From the NCBI RefSeq assembly GCF_024643205.1, contig NZ_JAMKQJ010000002.1, forward strand, positions 62,001 to 126,000: a DNA stretch of 64,000 nt. Direction: 5' to 3'. Made by a program: the position numbers and the translations under genes. The stretch is from Parapedobacter tibetensis (GTDB lineage Bacteria; Bacteroidota; Bacteroidia; Sphingobacteriales; Sphingobacteriaceae). The notes below the pieces were generated by a model. That model was not told where the DNA came from. It worked only from the letters and a program-made list of their open reading frames with translations, and ran no database searches. This document shows positions 8,091-16,845 of this stretch, piece after piece; position 1 is the first letter of the stretch; each line of letters starts with the position of its first letter.

Positions 8091-9776
8091 TTAAGCTAAT
8101 ATCCGAATGGGTTCCTCCAACAGTGATTTGAGTGTTTGCAGGAATGCGGCGCCTGTGGCACCGTCTACCACGCGGTGGTCGCAAGTCAGGGTCACTTTCA
8201 TGATGTTGCCGGCTACCACAGCTCCGTTTTTTACAACGGGTACTTGGTCAATTCCGCCGATGGCCAAAATACAGGAATCCGGCGCGTTGATGATTGCTGT
8301 AAATTCATCGATGCCAAACATGCCGAGATTGGACACGGTGAAGGTGGAGCCTTCCCAATCAGCTGGTTGCAATTTTTTTGCTTTTGCCCGTTGCGCAAAT
8401 TCCTTCACTTCAGCGGAGATATGCGACAGGGATTTACCGTCTGCGAACCGGACAACAGGAACCAATAATCCTTCTTCCACAGCCACAGCCACACCGACGT
8501 TCACATGCTCATTATAGCGTATTTTATCACCTTGCCAAGAAGCATTTACATCAGGATGTTTTTTCAGCGCTGCCGCCGCTGCCTTGATGACGATATCGTT
8601 AAAGGATACTTTAACAGGGGCCACTTCATTGATTTTGGCCCTCGCCTGGATGGCGCTATCCATATCAATTTTTATGGTCAAATAGAAATGCGGGGTGACG
8701 AATGTTTCAGAGAGCCTTCTGCTGATGGTTTTCCGCATCTGGGTGACTGGTTTCTCCGTATAGCGCTCTTCCCCAACAAATTGAGGGATGCTGATGGTTG
8801 TGGCAGGGGTCTCGCCCGCTGCTGCTTGTGAAGCCGAAGGAGCCGCCTCCGCTTTGGCCGATGGTGTATACGATTCCACATCCTTTTTCACAATACGCCC
8901 ACCATCGCCCGTGCCTTTGACGTCACCAAGGCTGATACCTTTATCCTTGGCAATTTTGCGGGCCAAAGGCGAAGCTTTCACCCGTGCACCGTCTTGCGTG
9001 GATGCTGATTCATCGCTTTCATCGGCCTGCGCCGGTTTGGGTTCTGCCGATTCGGTAGCCTCGTCTGTTGGTTTTTCTGCCTTTTTTGGTTTTTCCGGTT
9101 GTTGTTTGAGTAATGGGGTTATATCGGTTCCTTCCTTACCTACAATGGCAATGATGTCGTTTACTTTCGCCGCTTCGCCTTTTTCCACGCCAATGTACAA
9201 CAGCGTACCATCGGCATAGGCGGTCACTTCCATGGTGGCCTTGTCGGTCTCCACATCGGCAATGGCATCGTCGCTTTTGATGGTGTCGCCTACCTTAAAG
9301 TGCCATTCGGCGATCACTCCTTCGGTCATGGTATCACTCAGCAATGGCATGGTGATGACCGTGGCACCTAATGACTCAGCGGTCACTTCTTCGCCTCCAT
9401 CGTCTGCATTGTCTTCTACGTCGCTATCTGCCGCCTCTGCTGGTTCTGCCGGTTCTTTTGCTTCTTCCTTGGCGTTATCACCATGATCACTGGGCGAGCC
9501 TTCACTTTCTCCCTTCAACAATTCCTTGTAATCTTCACCTTCTTCGCCTAGGACAGCGATAACCGCATCTACCGGTACCGCTTCGCCCTCTTTGGGGCCA
9601 ATATATAATAATGTTCCTTCTTGGTAGGATTCGAAATCCATGGTGGCCTTATCGGTTTCCACCTCTGCTATCAAATCGCCAGAACTGACTTTGTCGCCCA
9701 CTTTTTTGTGCCACTTTGCGATTACCCCTTCGGTCATGGTATCGCTCATCTTAGGCATTTTTACTACTTCAGCCAT
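8091..9776 (-). CDS. pdhC: Pyruvate dehydrogenase E2, dihydrolipoamide acetyltransferase, two lipoyl domains
   Basis: A 561-residue E2. Two lipoyl domains carry the lipoylation lysines in ETDKATM motifs (K43 and K179). They are joined by acidic/Ala-Pro linkers (about 88-135 and 224-264), followed by an E3/E1-binding domain (about 265-300, KASPLARKIAKDKG) and the C-terminal CAT domain with the catalytic DHRVVDG motif near 533-539. It transfers acetyl groups to CoA and forms the complex core. The neighbouring E1-alpha gene makes the pyruvate assignment likely; a branched-chain or 2-oxoglutarate E2 is less likely. It lies 55 bases downstream of pdhA in one operon. Confidence 0.93.
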   Translation of the reverse strand: MAEVVKMPKMSDTMTEGVIAKWHKKVGDKVSSGDLIAEVETDKATMDFESYQEGTLLYIGPKEGEAVPVDAVIAVLGEEGEDYKELLKGESEGSPSDHGDNAKEEAKEPAEPAEAADSDVEDNADDGGEEVTAESLGATVITMPLLSDTMTEGVIAEWHFKVGDTIKSDDAIADVETDKATMEVTAYADGTLLYIGVEKGEAAKVNDIIAIVGKEGTDITPLLKQQPEKPKKAEKPTDEATESAEPKPAQADESDESASTQDGARVKASPLARKIAKDKGISLGDVKGTGDGGRIVKKDVESYTPSAKAEAAPSASQAAAGETPATTISIPQFVGEERYTEKPVTQMRKTISRRLSETFVTPHFYLTIKIDMDSAIQARAKINEVAPVKVSFNDIVIKAAAAALKKHPDVNASWQGDKIRYNEHVNVGVAVAVEEGLLVPVVRFADGKSLSHISAEVKEFAQRAKAKKLQPADWEGSTFTVSNLGMFGIDEFTAIINAPDSCILAIGGIDQVPVVKNGAVVAGNIMKVTLTCDHRVVDGATGAAFLQTLKSLLEEPIRILA

Positions 9777-9831
9777 GTTATCTTGAGGTTACTCCTTGTA
9801 ATTATAAACGTTAGTTAGCTATTACCTAATC

Positions 9832-10827
9832 TCAGGCAGTAATAAATGGATAGTCAGTTTGCACATATACGTCTTTGTACAGCTCTTCCGGTTCAGGGTA
9901 GGGGGATTCTTCCGCAAACTTGACACATTTTTCGATGGTTTCCTTTACATCGGCTTCCACTTTGGCAAACCAATCTTCATCAGCATATTTCTTTTCTACG
10001 ATGGCGGCCTTGGTGGTGATTAGTGGATCACGGCCCTTGTATTCTTCCAACTCTTCCTTGGTGCGATACTTTGCGGGGTCAGACATGGAATGACCTTTGT
10101 ACCGGTAGGTGCGCATTTCCAAGAACGTAGGGCCTTCACCGGTGCGGGCACGTTGTACGGCCTCATCCATGGCATTGTGTACGGCTATCACATCCATGCC
10201 GTCTACGGGTGCACTAGGCATGTCAAATCCGAGTCCCATCTTGTAAATATCGATCATGTTGGTCGTACGGGCCACGGATGTGCCCATGGCATAGCCGTTG
10301 TTTTCACAAACGAAAATAACAGGCAATTTCCACAGCATGGCCATGTTCAAGGTTTCATTGAAAGCCCCTTGCCTAACGGCACCATCGCCCATATAACAAA
10401 CGCATACATTGTCTGTGCCGTTGTATTTCTCAGCAAAGGCGATACCAGCGCCTAGGGGGATTTGCCCACCTACAATACCATGTCCGCCCATGAATTTATG
10501 CGCTTTGCTGAAAAAGTGCATCGAACCGCCCTTGCCTTTGGAACATCCGGTGGCTTTGCCATACAATTCAGCCATGGCAGCATTGGCAGGAACGCCTTTG
10601 GCGATGGCATGAGCATGGTCACGATAAGCCGTAATCATGGAGTCCTCTGGCCGTAGTGTAGACATGGCCCCAGCTACCACAGCTTCCTGACCGATGTATA
10701 GGTGACAGAATCCTCTGATTTTTTGCTGCCCGTATAATTGCCCGGCTTTCTCTTCAAATTTGCGCATGAGTAGCATGGTCTTATACCACTCCAAATAAGT
10801 CTCTTTTGTTATAGCTGTCGAACTCAT
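9832..10827 (-). CDS. pdhA: Pyruvate dehydrogenase E1 component subunit alpha
   Basis: A 331-residue E1-alpha of the heterotetrameric type. The thiamine diphosphate motif begins GDGAVRQGAFNETLN and ends in CENN (about residues 147-178), and the GGSMHFFSKAHKFMGGHG stretch is the characteristic substrate/TPP loop. With E1-beta it decarboxylates pyruvate and acetylates the E2 lipoyl arms. The E1-beta gene is not in the window and must lie elsewhere. First gene of the pdhA-pdhC operon; its promoter is about 35 bases upstream and belongs to the TTGCATATAA group. Confidence 0.94.
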   Translation of the reverse strand: MSSTAITKETYLEWYKTMLLMRKFEEKAGQLYGQQKIRGFCHLYIGQEAVVAGAMSTLRPEDSMITAYRDHAHAIAKGVPANAAMAELYGKATGCSKGKGGSMHFFSKAHKFMGGHGIVGGQIPLGAGIAFAEKYNGTDNVCVCYMGDGAVRQGAFNETLNMAMLWKLPVIFVCENNGYAMGTSVARTTNMIDIYKMGLGFDMPSAPVDGMDVIAVHNAMDEAVQRARTGEGPTFLEMRTYRYKGHSMSDPAKYRTKEELEEYKGRDPLITTKAAIVEKKYADEDWFAKVEADVKETIEKCVKFAEESPYPEPEELYKDVYVQTDYPFITA

Positions 10828-10861
10828 TTCAAAGTTTTAGAAAATTCATTTTTTCGGAAGG

Positions 10862-10893
10862 CAAACTTAGGCAAAATTGTTGTTATATGCAAT
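10862..10893 (-). promoter_or_regulatory. Promoter of pdhA-pdhC with extended -33 element
   Basis: On the minus strand: ATTG (10893-10890), a 20-base spacer starting CATATAA, and a perfect -7 TAAGTTTG (10869-10862). The predicted start lies about 30 bases before the pdhA ATG. It is divergent from a similar element at 10994. Confidence 0.75.
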
Positions 10894-10993
10894 TTTACAG
10901 AAAGGCATACGACACAATTATTCACCACCTGCCAACGGCAAGAAAAGGATAAAATATAGGGGACAACAATGTTTCCAAGGCGATGCTATTGGT

Positions 10994-11023
10994 TTTGCAT
11001 ATAAATTATGTTAACTTTATTCG
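10994..11023 (+). promoter_or_regulatory. Putative promoter of the S41 peptidase gene
   Basis: TTTG (10994-10997) followed by CATATAA as in the other extended -33 elements. At the same 20-base spacing the -7 position reads TATTCGTT, a poor match to TANNTTTG, so this is a weaker or regulated member of the group. Confidence 0.45.
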
Positions 11024-11049
11024 TTTTTTAAATTTTGATACACTATAAA

Positions 11050-12783
11050 ATGGGATATCGCAACTATCGGCTAAGCGCAAACCGCATTGCCATTTTATCT
11101 ATAGTTTTCTTGCTTTTCTCTGCTTTTATTGCCGTCAAGGACGACCTGTTCCTTATCAGCAAAAACCTAGATATTTTTTCTTCGGTTTACCGCCAAATAA
11201 GCCTCAATTATGTGGATGAAACGGATCCTAATACATTAATCAGAACTGCTGTGGATGCCATGCTTGACGACCTCGACCCTTATACCGAATATGTGCAGGA
11301 AACGGACGTAGAAGATTACAGGCTGAAATATGTGGATACCAAATACGGAGGTATTGGCGCGTCTATTTTTGAGCGAAACCGTCGCATCTATATTTTGGAA
11401 CCCTATGCCGGATACCCAGCAGATCAAGCGGGGTTGCAGGCAGGAGATGAATTGGTAACCATCAGCGGCACAACGTTGGAGAACATGACAACCAGTGAGG
11501 TGAGCCATTTGCTACGGGGAATGGATAATAGTCAAGTCCAACTCCAAGTACGAAAAGCGGGAGGTGATGAACTGGAGGGGCTAACGATAACCCGTACGTC
11601 TATCCGCCAACCCAATGTGAGTCATGTGGCCATGCTGGACGAGGGGATTGGCTACATTAAGTTGGACAAATTTCTGGAGCAGTCGGCAAAGGAAATGGGA
11701 AATGCATTGGCTGATTTAAAACGGGAAAATGAACTCAAGGGCTTGGTGATCGATTTGCGTAATAACGGTGGCGGCATTTTACAGGAGGCTGTAAAAATCG
11801 TCAACTTGTTTGTGCCCCAGGGGGAGCTTGTGGTGAGCCAACGAGGAAAAAATGCTTCCAAGACCCATAGCTACCGTACAATGGCTGAACCCCTAGCCCC
11901 TGAAATCCCTATAGCGGTGCTTATCAATGGACATTCTGCCTCCGCGGCCGAAATCGTGGCTGGCGCATTGCAAGACTTGGATAGGGCCATTGTTATTGGC
12001 GAGCGGAGCTTTGGCAAGGGGTTAGTGCAACAGACATTCAATATCCCGTATAACAACTTGGTGAAGGTGACTGTCGCCAAATATTATACGCCATCCGGTC
12101 GATGCATCCAAGCGTTGGATTTTATCCATAGAGACACTGAGGGAAAATACACCAGGGTATCCGATTCGTCAATTAATTCGTTTAACACCAAAAATGGAAG
12201 GGTGGTATATGATGGCAGTGGTATCTATCCAGACATATCGGTAGAGAACGGGAAATACAGTCCCATTACTCAAACCTTGCTTAACCGCCACTTGATCTTT
12301 GATTATGCGACTACGTTCAAAGCAAAGAACCCGAGGATCCAAGGGATAGATAAATTCCATGCTGACGATATCCTGTATGATGATTTTATTCATTTTCTCG
12401 AAGACAAGGATTATCAATATTTTACCAAAACCGAAGAATCGCTCAAACGGCTGAAAGCACAGGCAGAGGCGGAAAAGAAACCAGCAGAAATCCTTCAGGA
12501 ATTGGAATCGCTGGAGCGCAAAATCTATCAGAGTAAACAACATGACCTCATCAACCACCGTGAAGAAATCAAGGAAGTGTTAGGCAATGAAATTGTATCC
12601 CGCTACTATTATAAGGAGGGGAGGGTTACATTTTCCTTTGCATACGACGACCAATTACAGCGTGCCCTGAATCTGCTGAGTACCCCTATTAACGAATACC
12701 ACAGTATTCTTGCCGGAGAAGGGCAGTATAAAATTATTGGTCGGCCTGAGACGCTTTTTGCTGTGGCGGAAACAAAAAATTAG
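11050..12783 (+). CDS. S41 family carboxy-terminal processing peptidase (CtpA/Prc type)
   Basis: A 577-residue protease. An N-terminal hydrophobic segment (about residues 11-30) anchors or exports it. A PDZ domain follows (about 90-170, with YGGIGASIF and the AGYPADQAGLQAGDEL loop), then the S41 core with catalytic serine in GHSASAAEIVAG and catalytic lysine in GERSFGKGLVQ. A charged C-terminal extension (about 400-577) follows. The family trims C-termini of periplasmic or envelope proteins. The frame opens at a TTG at 11035, but ATG 11050 is preferred. Single gene, divergent from pdhA. Confidence 0.92.
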   Translation: MGYRNYRLSANRIAILSIVFLLFSAFIAVKDDLFLISKNLDIFSSVYRQISLNYVDETDPNTLIRTAVDAMLDDLDPYTEYVQETDVEDYRLKYVDTKYGGIGASIFERNRRIYILEPYAGYPADQAGLQAGDELVTISGTTLENMTTSEVSHLLRGMDNSQVQLQVRKAGGDELEGLTITRTSIRQPNVSHVAMLDEGIGYIKLDKFLEQSAKEMGNALADLKRENELKGLVIDLRNNGGGILQEAVKIVNLFVPQGELVVSQRGKNASKTHSYRTMAEPLAPEIPIAVLINGHSASAAEIVAGALQDLDRAIVIGERSFGKGLVQQTFNIPYNNLVKVTVAKYYTPSGRCIQALDFIHRDTEGKYTRVSDSSINSFNTKNGRVVYDGSGIYPDISVENGKYSPITQTLLNRHLIFDYATTFKAKNPRIQGIDKFHADDILYDDFIHFLEDKDYQYFTKTEESLKRLKAQAEAEKKPAEILQELESLERKIYQSKQHDLINHREEIKEVLGNEIVSRYYYKEGRVTFSFAYDDQLQRALNLLSTPINEYHSILAGEGQYKIIGRPETLFAVAETKN

Positions 12784-12813
12784 GTATACGGGGGAGATTA
12801 TACGCCGGAGGGA

Positions 12814-14193
12814 TTACTCCCCTATGGCGTAATAATTAAACCCGATATCCGAAAGGTTGTTGTTTGCTAGGAGCTTCCTTCCATCGAACACGAAGGCAGG
12901 CTTCATCATGTTATCCTTGATGCGCTTCCAATCATAGCCCTTGAATTCATCCCACTCGGTAAGTACGGCGATGGCATGAGCACCTTGTATGGCTTCATAT
13001 GGGGTTTCGATGACAGTTACCAGCCTCCGGTTTTCTTCTGGACTCCGGGTGCAAAGGTAATCAAGATCGGCATAGATTTGCTTGGCTGAAACCTTTGGAT
13101 CATACACGATGATATTAGCCTCTTCGTCCAACAGGCTATCAGCCACATAGATGGCGGCCGATTCGCGGGTATCGTTGGTATCTTTCTTGAAGGCCCACCC
13201 GAGGAAAGCGATTTTCTTCCCCGATACGGTGTTATACATCGTCTGCACGATATTATCGGCAAAACGTTGTTTCTGGTGATCGTTCATGATGATAACCTGC
13301 TCCCAATAATGGGCCACTTCATGGAGGCCATAGCTGCGGGCGATGTACACGAGGTTGAGGATATCTTTCTGAAAGCATGAGCCGCCAAACCCTACGGATG
13401 CCTTTAAGAACTTGGACCCAATGCGGCTATCGGTCCCGATTGCACGTGAGACCTCGTCGACATTGGCTCCGGTTCGCTCACAGAGCTCGGAGATCGCATT
13501 GATGGACGAGACGCGCTGCGCAAGGAACGCATTGGCGGTAAGCTTGGAGAGCTCCGACGACCAGAGATTGGTCGTGAGCACCCGTTCGCGGGGCACCCAT
13601 GTTGCGTAGATGTCTACAAGCGCATTGACAGCCTCAGGAGTTTCTCCGCCAATAAGCACACGATCGGGGTTATGGAGGTCTTGTACGGCAGTTCCCTCGG
13701 CGAGGAACTCGGGGTTAGAGAGAATATGGAAGTTGACACCGTTGCCGGTGTTATGTAGGATGCTTTTGAGGGCTTCGGCGGTACGGACAGGTAGTGTGGA
13801 TTTCTCCACGACAATCTTGTCAGATGTGGCGGCGGCGGCAATCTGACGGGCGCAAAGCTCGATGAACTTGAGATCGGCGGCCATGCCCTTTCCCTTACCA
13901 TAAGTCTTGGTCGGTGTATTCACGGAGATAAACACCATGTCTGCCTCGGCTATAGCGGTGTCCACATCAGTAGAGAAAAAAAGATTGCGTCCGCGCGCTT
14001 CGGCGACAACCTCAGCCAATCCGGGTTCGTATACGGGTAATTTGGTGAGGTCAGAATCGTTCCAAGCAGCGATCCGCGCTTCGTTGATGTCAACAATGGT
14101 AACAGTGATGTGCGGGCACTTTTGGGCAATGACCGACATCGTGGGGCCGCCTACATAGCCTGCTCCGATGCAGCAAATCTTTGTGATGTTCAT
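12814..14193 (-). CDS. UDP-glucose 6-dehydrogenase
   Basis: A 459-residue enzyme that oxidises UDP-glucose twice with NAD+ to UDP-glucuronate, for surface polysaccharides. The NAD-binding motif GAGYVGGP is at residues 10-17, and the catalytic cysteine is C273 in GFGGSCFQKD. The VEKSTLPV and LSNPEFLAEGTA segments are typical. This length and the N-terminal wording CIGAGYVGGPTM match the longer UGDH subgroup also found in eukaryotes. No capsule cluster surrounds it. It converges on the S41 peptidase gene with a 30-base gap. Confidence 0.94.
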   Translation of the reverse strand: MNITKICCIGAGYVGGPTMSVIAQKCPHITVTIVDINEARIAAWNDSDLTKLPVYEPGLAEVVAEARGRNLFFSTDVDTAIAEADMVFISVNTPTKTYGKGKGMAADLKFIELCARQIAAAATSDKIVVEKSTLPVRTAEALKSILHNTGNGVNFHILSNPEFLAEGTAVQDLHNPDRVLIGGETPEAVNALVDIYATWVPRERVLTTNLWSSELSKLTANAFLAQRVSSINAISELCERTGANVDEVSRAIGTDSRIGSKFLKASVGFGGSCFQKDILNLVYIARSYGLHEVAHYWEQVIIMNDHQKQRFADNIVQTMYNTVSGKKIAFLGWAFKKDTNDTRESAAIYVADSLLDEEANIIVYDPKVSAKQIYADLDYLCTRSPEENRRLVTVIETPYEAIQGAHAIAVLTEWDEFKGYDWKRIKDNMMKPAFVFDGRKLLANNNLSDIGFNYYAIGE

Positions 14194-14496
14194 GTTGGAT
14201 GTACTATTATTTTGTGTTAATGCGTTGTCCGAATACTAGATACTAGGTAGTTGCACTGGGTCGGAACAAGTTCAATACCATTTCAGTAATGGTTATTTTC
14301 TTCGACAAGCAAAAATAAAAAAAAAATGCGGTTTTGAAATTAAAATTGCAGCTAAAGCGAATTAGTGAGATTAAATAAGGCCTAATTACCCCATAAGGCC
14401 TCGTTTTTTTTTGTTGTTTACCATAAATTAACATTATCTTCTTGATACTTGTTGCTTATTCTTTAATTTTACCATGCCAAATTTAGGAGGGCATCC
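14194..14496. other. Divergent intergenic region between UDP-glucose dehydrogenase and dnaG
   Basis: No gene is evident in these 303 bases. On the minus strand a -7-like TATTTTTG (14317-14310) could serve the dehydrogenase gene, with a leader of about 110 bases. On the plus strand AGGCCT occurs twice (14380-14400 area), forming a 6-base stem before a CG and a run of T's: a weak hairpin of unknown purpose. No clear dnaG -7 box was seen. Confidence 0.35.
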
Positions 14497-14500
14497 GTGA
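14474..14500 (+). other. Eight-codon upstream mini-ORF overlapping the dnaG start
   Basis: ATG at 14474 opens an 8-codon frame ending in a TGA that overlaps the GTG start of dnaG (GTGA). An AGGAGG Shine-Dalgarno core lies inside it, 9 bases before the GTG. Such overlap would allow translational coupling. Whether it is translated is unknown. Confidence 0.35.
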
Positions 14501-16440
14501 TAAAACAGGAAACAGTCGATAAAATATTGGATACAGCCCGTATTGAGGAAGTAGTGGGAAATTTTATGGAGCTCAAAAAGCGGGGTACATCACTTATTGG
14601 CCTCTGTCCGTTTCATAATGAAAAGACACCATCCTTCAATGTATCTGTGAATAAGGGCATCTACAAATGTTTTGGATGTGGAGCAGGGGGCGATGCTGTA
14701 CGTTTTGTGATGGAGCATGAAAAGTATTCTTATCCTGAAGCCTTGAAATACCTTGCCCAAAAGTATCACATCGAGGTGGTGGAAACCGAGCGTACCCCTG
14801 AACAGCTTGCGGCACAAGATAAGCGGGAGAGCCTGTTTATCGTGACGAATTGGGCTGGCAAATTTTTCAGGGAAACATTGTGGGACACGGAGGAAGGCCG
14901 TACCATTGGCCTCAATTATTTCAAGGAAAGAGGTTACCGCGAAGATATCATCCAGAAATTCGAACTTGGCTATTCACCTGAAGGGTGGGCCGCGCTTTAT
15001 GACCAAGCGAAGATAGCAGGGTATAAAGATGAATTCCTCGAAACAACGGGTTTGGTCATCCGCCGGTCTGCGGATCAGGAAGGTGCATATGACCGCTTTC
15101 GTGGGCGGGTGATGTTTCCCATCCATAACCTTACGGGAAGGATACTAGGTTTTGGTGGCCGTACATTGAAGACCGACAAGAAAACCCCGAAATATGTAAA
15201 CTCACCGGAAAGTGAGGTATACCATAAATCGGATGTGTTATATGGTCTTTTTTTTGCCAAAAAGGCAATCCTCGATGCAGATCACTGTTACCTGGTGGAG
15301 GGCTATGCCGATGTGCTATCCATGCACCAGGCAGGTGTAGAAAACGTGGTGTCCTCATCAGGCACTTCGCTGACTAGTGGGCAAATACGGCTCGTTTCTC
15401 GATATACCAAAAATGTAACCATCCTTTATGATGGAGATGAAGCTGGTATCAAAGCATCGCTGCGTGGTACGGATATGCTTCTTGAGGAAGGACTCAACGT
15501 GAAGGTGCTGCTTTTTCCCGACGGCAATGACCCGGACTCCTATGTGCAACGATTTGGCTCTACAGCGTTCAAACAATACATCGCCGAACACCAACAGGAT
15601 TTCATTTTCTACAAAACACATGTGTTGTTACGGGGTGCTGGCAACGACCCCGTGAAACGGGCGGAGATTATCCATGATGTGGTGGAAAGTATTGCGTTGA
15701 TTCCTGATGCCATCAAAGCATCCGTGTTTGTACGGGAGTGCAGCACATTACTTGACATCGAGGAACGGATTCTGATTGCTGAACTCAACAAAATCCGTAT
15801 TGGCAACGCGCGGAAATCCGGTCGGAAACCCGATACGTTACCGGCGCAACCAACCGCTATAGACCCTCCTGCCGAAGCGGGTGTCGAAGACAAAAATAGT
15901 GGCATGTCTTCTGATGTATTGCAGGAACGTGAAATTGTGCGGATTTTGCTGCACTACGGTAGTACGGCCGCCGCATGGGAAGCCAACAGTGAAATCCCGA
16001 TAGCGCCGCTCTTACTTAGTGGATTGAGTGACCTTTCATTTGATGATCCGGCATGTTTGTTGGTGATCAACGTGTTTAAGGAATACATCGCGCGCAACGA
16101 GCTTCCAGATGAACGGGTTTTTGTAGCCCATCAAGACAGGCGTATCGCAGACTTGGCAGTTGATTTGCTTTCCTCAAAATATAGCCTTAGTCCAAATTGG
16201 AACGATGAAAAACGCAAAATATATGTTCCGCACGAGTCAGAGCGATTGGAAGATCTGGTGTATGGGGCTATTTACCGGATTAAGAAGCGGAAGGTAGAAC
16301 AACAGATGGTCCGGATCAGGGAGGAAATGAAGACCGAAAAGGATGAAACCGATATGGAGCTGATGCTTGCAAACTACCAAAAGCTGAAAGACGTTTCGAA
16401 AATAATAGCCGAGAAATTAGGCACCATAGTCATAAAATAA
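14497..16440 (+). CDS. dnaG: DNA primase DnaG
   Basis: A 647-residue bacterial primase that makes RNA primers at the fork. The N-terminal CHC2 zinc finger has C37, H40, C58 and C61 (CPFH ... CFGC). The catalytic Toprim region shows EGYADVLSMHQAG (about 268-280) and YDGDEAG (about 310). The C-terminal 200 residues would be the DnaB-interacting domain. A GTG start at 14497 is chosen because it is preceded by an AGGAGG at good spacing, rare in this genome type, and gives the standard N-terminus MIKQETVDKI. It is followed with no gap by yraN. Confidence 0.97.
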   Translation: MIKQETVDKILDTARIEEVVGNFMELKKRGTSLIGLCPFHNEKTPSFNVSVNKGIYKCFGCGAGGDAVRFVMEHEKYSYPEALKYLAQKYHIEVVETERTPEQLAAQDKRESLFIVTNWAGKFFRETLWDTEEGRTIGLNYFKERGYREDIIQKFELGYSPEGWAALYDQAKIAGYKDEFLETTGLVIRRSADQEGAYDRFRGRVMFPIHNLTGRILGFGGRTLKTDKKTPKYVNSPESEVYHKSDVLYGLFFAKKAILDADHCYLVEGYADVLSMHQAGVENVVSSSGTSLTSGQIRLVSRYTKNVTILYDGDEAGIKASLRGTDMLLEEGLNVKVLLFPDGNDPDSYVQRFGSTAFKQYIAEHQQDFIFYKTHVLLRGAGNDPVKRAEIIHDVVESIALIPDAIKASVFVRECSTLLDIEERILIAELNKIRIGNARKSGRKPDTLPAQPTAIDPPAEAGVEDKNSGMSSDVLQEREIVRILLHYGSTAAAWEANSEIPIAPLLLSGLSDLSFDDPACLLVINVFKEYIARNELPDERVFVAHQDRRIADLAVDLLSSKYSLSPNWNDEKRKIYVPHESERLEDLVYGAIYRIKKRKVEQQMVRIREEMKTEKDETDMELMLANYQKLKDVSKIIAEKLGTIVIK

Positions 16441-16806
16441 ATGCTTGACCACCTTCAAAAGGGTAAGAATGGAGAAGAAGTAGCGGCAGGGTTGCTGAAG
16501 CAACGAGGCTATCGGATTATCTGCCAAAACTGGCGCTATAAAAACCTCGAAATAGATATTGTAGCCCAAGAGGGCGACATATTGGTTTTCGTGGAGGTAA
16601 AAACCCGTTCACATCATGCGTATGGCATGCCCTACGAAGCTGTGGACAACGTGAAACAAGCGAAGCTTACCCGCGCAGCCAATCATTATATCGCTACCCA
16701 TAGATATGGAGGGGAAATCCGGTTTGACGTGGTATCTATCTTATATTCCTCAAAGAATAAAACCTATGATACACGGTTGATTAAGGATGCGTTTTGGCCG
16801 GATTAG
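16441..16806 (+). CDS. YraN family (UPF0102) endonuclease-like protein
   Basis: A 121-residue protein with the YraN/UPF0102 pattern: GEEVAAGLLKQRGYRII, then NWRYKNLEIDIVA and LVFVEVKTRS. The glutamate, aspartate and E-x-K residues in these fit a PD-(D/E)XK nuclease-like active site resembling Holliday-junction resolvases. The function is not settled. Its ATG directly follows the dnaG stop, so the two are surely co-transcribed. Confidence 0.9.
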   Translation: MLDHLQKGKNGEEVAAGLLKQRGYRIICQNWRYKNLEIDIVAQEGDILVFVEVKTRSHHAYGMPYEAVDNVKQAKLTRAANHYIATHRYGGEIRFDVVSILYSSKNKTYDTRLIKDAFWPD

Positions 16807-16832
16807 TTAGCCGTTATGAGACTGAAAGTGCT

Positions 16833-16840
16833 TATGTTTG
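16833..16840 (+). promoter_or_regulatory. -7 promoter element of the glutaminyl cyclase gene
   Basis: A perfect TATGTTTG, 5 bases before ATG 16846, implying a leaderless or almost leaderless transcript. The -33 region is weak. The element sits just after yraN, so the cyclase gene may be read both from here and from upstream. Confidence 0.5.
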
Positions 16841-16845
16841 CAACC

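Noticed and set aside
8505..9486. Several plus-strand frames (Ser/Ala-rich) opposite pdhC
   Set aside because: They are complements of the Ala/Glu/Pro-rich linkers of E2; low-complexity coding strands leave long antisense frames.
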